64,000 nucleotides of DNA from Tomocerus qinae (lineage: Eukaryota; Arthropoda; Collembola; Entomobryomorpha; Tomoceridae), in NCBI GenBank assembly GCA_020055645.1, contig CM034549.1, forward strand, positions 25,317,930 through 25,381,929, written 5' to 3'. The translations under genes were made by a program, and so were the position numbers. Shown here one piece after another: positions 24,105 to 34,901 of this stretch (position 1 is the first letter of the stretch; every line of letters begins with the position of its first letter). The notes under the pieces were generated by a model. The model did not search any database. It was not told the DNA's origin and saw nothing but the letters and a program-made list of their open reading frames with translations.

Positions 24105-26942
24105 TTACTGTGCTAATCTGTCATGTAGTACAACTTTTTGCGGCTTAGGGTATCTCATCTGGGCTCCTACAACTGTTTCAACATTTTTGGAGGTATCATT
24201 TGAGTCTAAACCAACTTTGAACCTTTGAAATAAACTGGCCGTGAATAAGAAGACCTGATCTCTTGCCAAACTTTCCCCAGGACAAAATCTTCTGCCGTAG
24301 CCAAAGGGAAGAACAGCGTCGTGTTTCACAAACTTTGTTCCATCTTCATTTAAAAATCGTTCTGGACGGAAATTTTCAGGATCGCCCCAAATTTTGGGGT
24401 CAAAATGAATACCATATACATTGGCCGTAACAACAGTTCCTTTGGGAATGAAGTATCCTTGAAACTCAACATCTTCTAGGGCCCTGCGCATAACCACTGT
24501 TGCAAGAGAACTGTATCTCATCAATTCCATTAATACTGCTTCTAAATATGGAAGACTGAAATAAAACGATATAAGCATTTAGATAATTCTAAGAAACAAA
24601 AAATGCATTTTGGTACATTATCACTATTTATATTTCTAAAAATGCTTTTGATTTTAGGAGATAGAGCAAGACTTATAATATTGACTACTAGATACATGGT
24701 CTCGGTCTCCCAAGTGGTTTAAATTACCTACTGTATTCGCAATGATAAGAGTAAATAGTTATAAACCGACGCAAAGCTCTTGACACTGTCATATGTCAGC
24801 AATAAAGGTTTGACACGTTTTATGGTGGTCATCTACTTGGGCCAGAGCTATGAAATGTCAAGTGCCCGCCGTAGAAAGCCTGGCAAGCACTTGATGCTGG
24901 AGTGTCATGAGCTTTGGGTGAGTGAATGCGATTACTTGGGTTTATCTGAAAGCGAGGGCAGCCTGGAATCTCCAACAACAGTTTTGATTTCTTCGTGCAT
25001 TTTTTCTTGGACATCAGGATGACGAGCCAAGACGAGAAATACCCACGTTAATGTATAACTCGTTGTTTCCGTTCCTCCAAGGAAAATGTCATATAAAGTC
25101 ATAGCCAAATGGGACTCTGCAAAGTTGAAAGCATTAAGTTGACAATAATTTATTTTACAAAAGTAGATAATCGCAATACATAAAGCTGATTGTACGTATG
25201 TCGCATGTTTACATAATTAATTAATGAATTAATTGCAATTATTTTAATTGAAACAATTGCACTTATTTCGAATTAATTGGAACTATTTTGAATTATTCCG
25301 AATAATTGGACCAATTCCTTTCAAGCAAACATACATTGATACATTCCCGTAACAATCGAGTGTACCGTAAATGCCGCACGCCGTAAATTGCCGCAAATGC
25401 CGCACAAAAATAGTGCACATGCCGTAAATGCCGTAAACTAAAAAATATCGCCAAAAATCGGATTTATTCCCTGTCAAAAACGATGTCTTTGCTTAATTTA
25501 CGGCATATGCGGCATTTACGGCATTTAAGGCATATACGGCATATACGGCATGCCGTACATCAAATCAATTTACGGCGTGCCGGCTTTATACTAATAATTG
25601 CAAAATGGTACGAAATTGTGGAATAAAGATGAGGCAATCCTGAAAATCGTGTCACTAGTAATTTATAATTTTGAACACCGTATTTTTGTGCCTTACCACC
25701 GTTTTCTTTGTAAAAACTAGATTCAGCATCATTAGTTTGATTCATGTGCTCGATATAACAGTCCAGTAAGTCTCTGTTATTTCCACTTTGGAAGGTTTGC
25801 TTGTGAGTTGATATAACCTCTTTTAAAAAATTATGGACAGGTAAATTATTCCTATGATAAGCATTCAAGCCAGAATATTCAGGTATCATTTTTGTAAGCC
25901 GTGGGAAACATATCAGTAATCCCATCATTTTTAAGGATTCCATATTTCTATAGCCAAAAATAAAAACAAGTTACACCAATTCATTCATTTTACTGGTATT
26001 ATAATTTAAAAATTAATAAATGTATTACGCTGTCAGATGGTGTATAAGATTTTGCATCTTTGTCTCGGATTGGGAATATCGTTCGCCAGCAACAATTGTC
26101 CACAATGCATTGAAAACAGCAATATTGAATCGGTCATTAATTAAAATGGGTTTGTTAACATCTTTTCTCAAGCTTTCGGTAAGTTCTTTAACCTCTTCAT
26201 GGACCAGAGACTCCATTGACTTTTTACCGAACCCAAAATCTCGAAGTGTTTTCAATACAAACCTCCGTTGTTCCATCCATGCTTTCCCTTCCGTGATTAT
26301 GATTCCTATCATTGGATGAAAGATAAATGAGCACAAAATATACGAAATGGTTGTTATATATTTTTCATATACTACAGCATGATATTATTTTACAGCCTAA
26401 CAAACATGTATAATATTATGCCTATTTTATACCCTTAGGCAATCCAGTCTCAGGTTCCATGAAATGTAGAAGTTGTGGTCTTCCGCCCATATTAGTATGG
26501 CTAAACAGTTCTTTAACTACCTTGGGATCATGAAGTACGACAGTTCTGTAATATTAACTTATCATTAAATATATATATTTTTATGGTCAACGCAATTTGT
26601 GTAGTAAATATTGCTTAAAATCAAGATTTAGTATGAATGAAGAAATTGTTCTTACTTTAAACTACCAAGATCAATCGCAAAAATATCTCCATATTTTTCT
26701 TTGATTTTTAAGTAATCAATATGTGGATCCGGACTCAATTGAAACATATTTCCAAAAATGGGCCATGAGTATGGACCTTCAAAATTTTAAACAATTACAA
26801 TAAGGCTTGAAAGAACGTAATTTGAATTTTAGATAAAATATTACTAATTACCTGAAGGGTAATTCTTTGGTCTTCCTTTCTTGCCCAAATAAAAAACAAG
26901 GAAAATGAAAGAAATGAAGAATATGACAAACGACACGATCAT
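24105..26942 (-). CDS. Cytochrome P450, clan 2 (copy A)
   Basis: Seven exons, 26942-26852, 26776-26656, 26545-26433, 26305-26029, 25947-25697, 25116-24936 and 24555-24105, sum to 1485 bases and 494 residues. It opens with a membrane anchor (about residues 2-20) and the GKKGRPKNYPSGPYSWP hinge. Landmarks are WMEQRR (helix C WxxxR), GGTETTS (helix I oxygen-binding groove), ELMR (ExxR, helix K), NFRPERF and the haem loop FGYGRRFCPGE with the ligand cysteine. It is an ER-bound monooxygenase needing NADPH-P450 reductase; the substrate cannot be inferred. It is very close to copies B and E. Intron 5 is enlarged by a GCCGTAAAT-rich repeat, and a retroelement now sits between its start codon and its ancestral upstream region. 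Confidence 0.93.
25360..25590. repeat. GCCGTAAAT/ATTTACGGC inverted repeat block in a P450 intron
   Basis: Within intron 5 of P450 copy A, many short units of GCCGTAAATGCCGCA type on the left are followed, after a spacer, by the complementary units TTTACGGCATATGCGGCAT on the right. The block can fold on itself. The homologous intron of copies B and E lacks it, so it was inserted after duplication. It is probably a foldback-type or satellite-derived element. Confidence 0.65.
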
Positions 26943-27001
26943 TTTTATCAAATACCTACTACAATATGTACCAATATGATATGAATATAGTTTCTTGTGG
27001 T

Positions 27002-27340
27002 ATAATTATATGATTAAACGAACGAACGTGACGTTCGATCTGAATTATGTAAGAGTCTCGCCTGAAAACCTCATAATAATCTAATAAAGTAGTCTCTCCT
27101 GTAGAGGTCGTTCGTCCACTATATTTTAAAGCCCAAAAGCTAAAAAATCTTCCCAATTCCGACTATGAGCCCGCTCTACCACTCTTTGTTTCTCATTCTT
27201 TTAAAGAGTTTTTCGTCCATATTTTGGGCGGGTAATGAAAATATTCTTTTCATTTAGGGAGGGTATTATGAGGTTTTCAGGCGAGACTCTTACATAATTC
27301 AGATCGAACGTCACGTTCGTTCGTTTAATCATATAATTAT
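27002..27340. repeat. 77-bp perfect inverted repeat with retroelement-end sequence in the loop
   Basis: Arms 27002-27078 and 27264-27340 are exact reverse complements, beginning ATAATTATATGATTAAACGA. Each arm contains AATTATGTAAGAGTCTCGCC, the terminal motif of the adjoining DIRS-like element, and the loop carries sequence matching the inner part of that element's right end (the CTCTCCTGTAGAGGTCGTTC region). It appears to be a small deleted relative of, or a by-product of, the neighbouring element. Confidence 0.7.
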
Positions 27341-30300
27341 GTAAGAGTCTCGCCCTCTACCTCATAATAATCTAATAAAGTAGATGTTTAAAGCTAAACG
27401 AAAAACTGTAACAGTTGCTGCGAGTGAAATGTGAGATACATAGTTTATTATATTATATAGGTATGTTACATGAATTAATTATGCAATTAGATTTCCTTGT
27501 TTGTGTTATACTATGTTAAATATTGAATTAGCGAAAGTACAAGGATTGACAATAGGTAAATTATAAAAATTTACAAAAACGGAAGAATTTTGTGACCATC
27601 CGGCTTTCTTCCGAATTTCTTCGATAGAAATACCTTTTTTATATGCTAATGATGTAGCTGCATGTCGACAACTATGGCTGCCAAATTCACTACTTATCCC
27701 TGCTTTTGATAAAACTGATTTCACCCAACGACTTAATGTCTGAGATCCCACTTTCTTGTGAGGTTTGGTTACTCCCAAAAAATAAGTATTGCTCACTATT
27801 TCTGATTGAAGATGTGCGAGAAACGTATTCCAGCAATAAATTGGCAACACATAATTCGGGTTGATCTTTAAATTTAGGTAAAATTAGCAAAGGCTGTGAT
27901 TTGCCAGGAGCACTAGTTTTAATTTTATCTGAAATAAATATTTCTAATCTATCATCGTGATAAGAAATATGGTCTAACTTAATGCACGATATAGTCTGTA
28001 TCCTGTGAGCGGTGATCAGTGCTAGGGTAGTAACTAATTTTTCTGAGAGTTGAATCAACGATAGCGTTTGCAAAGGCCACCATTTACGGAGAAAAGTAAT
28101 GACTATAGTTGGGTCCCAAGTATAATCATATTTTGGTTTTGGAGGTCTCCGGTTTGCAATACCTTTCATTAGTCGAGTAATTACCGGATGCTTCCCTACT
28201 GCATAACCGTCAATATCCAATAATAAAAGAGATAAGGCTGATCTTGGTGTTAAGATTGTTGTAACCAGTATTGTTGGTTGTCAACAGGGCTAAAACTTTG
28301 TTACTTCCGGTACGGAAGCGTTGAATGGATTTATAATTTCTTCTTGGCAAAAATTCATCCACTTATTAAATGTTGAGTTGTATTGTTTCCACGAGGAAAT
28401 TGAGAGTGAGTTTAAGATTATATCTGTAGCATCTTCGCCCACTCCACGGTCTAAAAATGCTTGCTTGACAAGACTCCTGCCATCAGTGTAATTGTATTGG
28501 CTAACGGGTGCGACCTATTGCCAAAAGTTAGATTATTTTTATTAGGTTTAATGAATACGATGTCTCCAACCAGTAACTTGAAATACAAAGGAAACCACGA
28601 CTGATTTTCCCAGTATGGGGCTACTACGATCCCCATTGCTCTATCGGTTTGAATTTTCTTAAGAACTCGTAACACCATATTAAAAGGTGGAAACGCATAG
28701 AAATTTAAATCGCCCCAGTACTGGGTAAAAGCATTTACTTTGTATGCTAAAGGGTCTGGTTTCCACGACATGTATTTTTTACACTTAGCATTACTTATGG
28801 AAGCAAATAAATCCACAGAAGGATTTCCCAATATCTTTGCTATTTTTGTAAAACCTTTGGTACTCAAAGACCATTCAGTTTCAGTAAACAGTTTTCTAGA
28901 TTCCATATCTGCTAGAATGTTTTTGGATGATGGTATATACGTAGCAAAAATCCAAATATTGTTACATTCACAAAAGTTCCAAATTTTACAGGTTATGTCA
29001 TGTAAATGGGAATATCTAACACCACCCATACGGTTTATGTAACTTATAGCAGTTGTATTGTCTATGTACAATAATATTTGTGCATTTCTTATTCCCTTCG
29101 CAAAGCTCGTAAGAGCATAATATGCTGCTAGTAGTTCCAAATAGTTTATGTGAAATTTTCTTTCTTTTTCAGACCATAAATTTCCTATAGACTTATTGTT
29201 ACACGCCGCACCCCATCCAGTGGTTGATGCGTCGGAATAGATCTCTATCTGATATGAATCAGATCGAATAGGGCCAACAGCTGTTCTGACATTGTTTACC
29301 CACCATTTAATATCTAAAACAACAGCTTCATCCAATGCAATTTCGACTGAATAGTTATTTCTATCAGGTAACAATGCTAAAAATTTCTTCCTTTCTAACT
29401 TTTTGGTATATAACATTCCATATGGTACGGCTGGGGTAGATGCTATCAAAACTACCGATGAACTCTGATAATTCTAATGCCGTGCATTTTTTCCTTCGTA
29501 AGAGTGAACCACACATTTTATAAATTTGTTCCCTTTTCTTCTCAGGTAATGTTATAGTCATATCATTTGTTTTGAATATGAATCCTAGAAATTGTATTGA
29601 TTTACTTGGTTCAATTTCAGATTTTTCATAATTCACTACTAAACCTAAGCGTGAAAACAATTCTAGAATATAGTTCATTGTTTCTCTGGCCTTCATTTTG
29701 CTTTCTGATAACGATAAGAGATCGTCTAGGTATATTACAATAAGAATTCCCATCTTTCTTTATAAGAGCCACGACTGGCTTCATCATTTTAGTGAACACC
29801 CTTGGTGCTGAACACAAACCAAATGGCAAACATGTAAATTCATATAGCTGGCTTTTCCAAATAAATCTTAGATATTTCCTGTCCTTAGATCTAATCGGTA
29901 TGAGATAATATGCGTCCTTCAAATCAATTTTGTTTAAATACCATTCTGGTTGCATTATTTGCAAAACCGTTTTATGATTTTCCATTTTAAACTTTCTCTT
30001 TGATTACGAATGTGTTAAGTTCTTTTAAATTAAATATGAACCTATGAGACCCGTCAGGTTTCGGGACAAGAAATATATTTGATAGAAACTGGTCGTGTTC
30101 AGGATGGCATGGTTTAATTGCCCCTTTAGCTAGTAATTCATTAATTGAATTCTGCATATTTTTCTCCTCGCTGGGACTAAGTGTAGGAGAAATGGGTAAG
30201 TTCGACTGAACTGGTTTTGCACTGAAAGGAATAGAATATCCCTTGATAATACTCATTATTACTTGATCAGCACCAATTTCTTTCCATTTGTTTGAGAAAT

Positions 30301-31791
30301 GTTTTAGCCTTCCTGCATGAATACTTACCTCAGCTGTCAACGGTGATACTTTCTCTGCCCGCTCCGTTCCCCGTCTTTTTGCTGGGTGCTTGGAACGGGC
30401 GTTTGTAGTTTAAAGATCGGGAAGGCTGAGACCCACTTGTGGATTTTGTAGAACTTCTATAATATTTGTCGTTTGATTTTGTAGTTGTGACGGAAGTCTT
30501 TCGGCTCTCGGTGGGTTGGATTAAGTCTTTTCCCACTTTAGCGATACTGCGAGCAGATTTTATTTTCTCGCTAAGGTCCGATCCAAAGAGTAAAGGGTAT
30601 AAGGGTACTTCAGAGAGTACGTCTTTCATCACTGGGTCCTTAATGTTTGATTGAACTGATTTGCGTCTAATTTTCGACACGAAATGCTGTGCACTTACCA
30701 GATTTCTTCCGGAAATGCTGAGTTGTTCAATTAATTTTGAACGGTCAATCTCTTTGTTATTTAACAATGAAGTTAAAATATTTCCGATACCTGTTATAGA
30801 GATAGTCAGGTTTGATTGAACCTTACGTAGATTAGTATCTCTGTCCCGAGCGTAAGAAGGAATTGCTTGATTTAATTCTGGGTTTAGAAGGGGCTCATTG
30901 TATTGCCCATTTACCGGTAAAGGATTATCCTTTGCAATCTTTTCTCTTTCTTCCTTAGAAATCCCGTTTTGAGCAATCGCATTCCAACGAACCGAAATTT
31001 TTTCATGTAAGGCCTTACCTTTTTTCTCCTCAGCCAAAGGGTTGGCTCCCAATAAATTTTCGGCTTCGTCGTCAGACGGGTCTATAATTAAGACCTGCTC
31101 GTCATTTTTGTCAGATGTTTCGGCTATAACTATGCCTTCGTTAGCTCCAATTGGGCTACTGACCTTACGCTCTGATCTTCTGGTGCTATTTGAATCACTT
31201 TTATGACTGGAGTTACTCTCACTGCTACTGGACCGTTGATTTCTTGAGCGGCCGAGAGGAGAACGTGATATATCTACGTGAGATGATCGATGACCCCTGG
31301 AAGAATCTTTATTCAGATGTTCTTCCATACGTTTTGATAATTTTTGTAACGAGTTTTCGATTTTGTCCAGCCGTGATGACCGCTTTTTCTTTTTTCTTTT
31401 CCTTTTGCGGTCTTCCGAAGAACTGGATGAGCTGGACCTAGTCATCTTGCTAGAAACTTCAAATATCGATATAATAGTATAATATTATAACTTTAATATT
31501 GATTCAATGTGATACAATGTGATTAATATATTTATTACCACTACCGTATTTTACCAACGATTTCACTTTATCAAAATTTTTGATAATACTCGCAGCTTGG
31601 TTTATTTCGATGCGAATCGAACGACCACTAAAAGAAGAATGAGAAACAAAGAGTGGTAGAGCGGGCTCATAGTCGGAATTGGGAAGATTTTTTAGCTTTT
31701 GGGCTTTAAAATATAGTGGACGAACGACCTCTACAGGAGAGACTACTTTATTAGATTATTATGAGGTAGAGGGCGAGACTCTTACATAATT
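27335..31791 (-). mobile_element. DIRS-like tyrosine-recombinase retroelement (fossil)
   Basis: A 4.5-kb element bounded by inverted terminal repeats of about 49 bases (27335-27383 and 31743-31791), with no target-site duplication seen. Parts, all on the minus strand: a gag-like protein with a Ser-rich, Lys/Arg-rich start (about 31445-30330), reverse transcriptase with the YLDD box, then RNase H (about 30340-28451), and a tyrosine recombinase with the SCRHAATS motif and a C-terminal Tyr block (about 28220-27506). This order and the inverted ends define the DIRS group rather than LTR elements with a DDE integrase. DIRS elements are known to overlap their frames. It looks almost whole, with roughly two or three apparent breaks; near-identical ends suggest a fairly recent insertion. 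It lies upstream of P450 copy A. Confidence 0.85.
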
Positions 31792-32510
31792 AGTAACAGG
31801 TTTTTAGTGCTAGTGAAACCAAAACAAAACGAAACTGCTTATCTTAGGTCGAAACAAAAATCTTTCCTTTCGCAATGTGTGCAACTGACTGACTAATGAC
31901 TGATACCAATTGAGTAGTGATAATATGCTATGGAATTAGTATAAATAAGCACTCTCAATTTAATCAGAAAAAGTTAAAGCGTATCATCATCATAAAGATT
32001 AAAATTAAACTTAGGTGTATATACATCCATCTCTCTATATAGACTTCCATTAAATGTCTACATTTTTCATACCAAAAAATATTTTGTTTTGAAATAATGT
32101 TACAGTTACAGTCAACAGTACAGTCGCAGTCGATTTTAGTAACATATTTTAATTTTCATCTAATTCATAATTCGATTTTGGAATTGAGATGAAACCTTAT
32201 AATATTCGCACTTATGGAACCATTAAGCATTTTTCCCAAAAATGTAAGTCTGGCGGGTCAATACTTTTTACACTTTGGTATACCCTAGGCTAAACTCAAG
32301 AAGCATTCCAAATTCAATGTTACGAAATTCCCTGTAATAAAATAGTAGTGTAATAAAATTACATAAAGTTTACATTATAATATTTGGATTCTTCAGAACT
32401 CAGAACCAAAGTTCAATTAGGCATCACTGTCAATTGCTAATAATTAGGTATCATAAAATGTTAATAAGATAAGATATAAAATATATCAATGAAGTAGTTA
32501 AGATATATAT
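31792..32510. other. Displaced upstream region of P450 copy A
   Basis: The stretch around 31850-31960 (including ATATGCTATGGAATTAGTAT and AAATAAGCACT) aligns with the region about 0.35-0.5 kb upstream of copy B (37620-37730) and, more weakly, upstream of copy E. It is therefore the ancestral upstream flank of copy A, now pushed about 4.8 kb away by the insertions. Confidence 0.6.
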
Positions 32511-32760
32511 ACTCTTTCGACTTTACGCTTTACGTTGCAAAGCAGTACGAAAGAGTTAAGAGGCTCAGGTCCAAAAACTGTCTCCGGAGGAGCAAATTCT
32601 GTCTCCACCAGGCTTATATATTTTCACACTTCATCAGAAGCGCCACATCATAGTATCACAAAACACCAAGGGAAGCCGCCTCGTCAAAGAGACGGATAGT
32701 TAGACACTGCGGCGGGGAAGCCTTACAAACATTCGGCTAAGTGTTTTATTGTTTTTCCCA
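32511..32760. other. GC-richer patch with a hairpin, unknown
   Basis: ACTCTTTCG at 32511 pairs with CGAAAGAGT about 35 bases later, enclosing a second small stem GCTTT/AAAGC. The next 200 bases (with AGACGGATAGTTAGACACTG and GCGGCGGGGAAGCC) are clearly more GC-rich than the surroundings. No coding frame. It could be a SINE-like insertion or a small RNA gene; I cannot name it. Confidence 0.35.
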
Positions 32761-33057
32761 AAAATAAGGTACCTTGCTTTGCGGTTAGTTTTAAATATCA
32801 GTCAGTGAACCCCTAGACTATCAATGAAGTAGTAACATGAGACAATCAACAACGGAGGCTTACTACGGACACGTATGCAAATGTCATGACTTAAATAAAC
32901 CGTAACAGACGGGTATAAGGGAATATCAAAGAAAAGTAATAGAATTGCAACTATAACTAATAATAACTATACTTAATACTTATCAAGTTATCAGTTAAAA
33001 AACAATGCTTTTAAGGAGAGAAAAGATGTTGCAATTTTTTGACACTTTATGCTACTT

Positions 33058-33213
33058 CTATAAAACTGCTTTTCATATTAGTACTATAAAACCACTTTTC
33101 ATATTAGTACTATAAAACCACTTTTCATATTAGTACTATAAAACCACTTTTCATATTAGTACTATAAAACCACTTTTCATATTAGTACTATAAAACCACT
33201 TTTCATATTACCA
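33058..33213. repeat. 26-bp tandem repeat, six copies
   Basis: Six consecutive units of CTATAAAACCACTTTTCATATTAGTA, nearly identical except for the first and last unit, with a more diverged seventh unit after them. It is a minisatellite in the spacer between P450 copies A and B. Confidence 0.85.
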
Positions 33214-34773
33214 CTATTTAACTAGTTTTTATACTGGTGAATTACCCGCTGTACTAAGCAAAATGCTACAGTTTTAATCAGTCACATGTCGATAGTGGAA
33301 CTACATCAACGGTTTGTAAAACAATGACTATTCTCGTGAAGGTCAAATGCCACAAACAACAACAAAGTGGAACGTGTATTTATTCTATGCCGCTACTCGT
33401 CGCAGTATGTTGTAGCACAGTGCACAGTGTATACTGCAATAATGCTGGCTGAACTGAACTGAAAGCTATTGACTGAAACTGAATTGACAGAAACTGAATT
33501 TTCGACGGAGGGACGGACAGACATGATGGGCATTTTTATATAATATCTTTGATATTCAATAAAAGAATCAATACAACTTGATGATAGTACATAGAAAATA
33601 AGTAAAATGCGCGTAGACATAATAATATGTTCATTTATTAATAACATACTCAAGGTACTAATCATTTTAACCTGTAACATAAAACTAACGCCAAGCCGTA
33701 ACAGAAGCTCGCCCGTTCGAATTTAAGCAAATAATAAATGTCTTAATCTTTGAAATTCAGCGAGTATATACTTATAGTACTGGTGTCCTATTTCTAACCA
33801 TAAAGCTTTTAAACCTACCTATCTCACATTTATGTATTTATGTTATAATACCATGAAGTTGGCGACTTTTACGAATTTTTGTTGAAATGCAAGCCCTTTA
33901 TAGGTCAACGTTATCATCTTTTCAAATTAAAGAAAATGCTGATATGCCTAAACATTTTGAAATTCAGCAGCAGTGGCCCAGTATTAAATAATTTCTAATG
34001 TTTCATTATGTCATGGGACGCTTTTTGAAAAGTACCGAATTAGTAATTACTTATTATCTCATTTCAAGTAGTGCATGCCCATTATCATGCAAATTATTTA
34101 TTACAAAATAACCCACCACATTTAATTTTAAAACGAATAAGGTGAATAGTCAAGTGCAAGGCTTATTCTTTATCAGTATGTGAATTATTACAGTGGAGTT
34201 AAAATGCAAATTTGAAGTACTTCGTTCAAATGATGAAGGTAAACTATATGGATTGGATATAACTTGAATAATAACTTATTATACAATTGCATTGCATTAG
34301 CCCGAAGCCCCTATTAGTTACCGTTAGCCTATTAGTTACTTTTGCACATAAATGACAGTCTAGCAGAGGTTAGTCCAAACACGCATAGTCAAGTTTTCAA
34401 AAATGTCACAAATCATTCTACGGATAATTTTTAATAAGATAAAATAATGTTTATATTATTGTTCTAAAATGATTTTTATGTGTTAATGACTTTATACTTT
34501 ATAAGTTACTAAGCCCCCCAGTACTATTGGTGAATTTAAAAATGATTAGGTATATAAACATTGTTTAATTTCAAGATAGGCTAATGTTAACTCATATGTC
34601 ATATGACTTCCTTGTTTTATGAAATATGCATTGTATGCACGCATGTGCATTGCAAAAAAAGCTGCACTGTCTATGGTTTAGATAGATAGATTAGCTAGTT
34701 GAATAATAACATTTTATCACCTACTTTTATTACAATTTTCAGCTAAACAAGAGTAAATATAATCAACCATCAT
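33214..34773. other. P450 spacer; duplicated upstream module, no gene
   Basis: No gene is supported. The part 33880-34240 aligns with 37900-38250 upstream of copy B, showing that the spacer was duplicated with the genes. It contains the shared motif CAAGTGCAAGG and an ATCATGCAAATTATTTATT stretch. Confidence 0.55.
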
Positions 34774-34847
34774 AATTAATGTTTTCAATAATGCTAAATT
34801 TAGTACATGGAGGTATGCGTTGGGGTACATTATTGAAAACATTAATT
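34774..34847. mobile_element. Short palindromic MITE (second copy)
   Basis: A 74-base element that starts AATTAATGTTTTCAATAATG and ends with the reverse complement of the same sequence, with GGAGGTATGCGTTGGGG inside; it lacks part of the left arm relative to the copy at 21879. The homologous spacer below copy E (about 43190-43250) lacks it, so it was inserted after the duplication. Confidence 0.75.
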
Positions 34848-34901
34848 GCGCATTGACATTGATTTGATTTACAATTTACTTTACAGATTCCATGAACCAA
34901 C

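Noticed and set aside
28740-29042. Plus-strand frame inside the retroelement
   Set aside because: Antisense shadow of the RNase H part.
33058-33213. CRISPR-like array
   Set aside because: The 26-base units follow each other without spacers and the genome is animal; this is a minisatellite.
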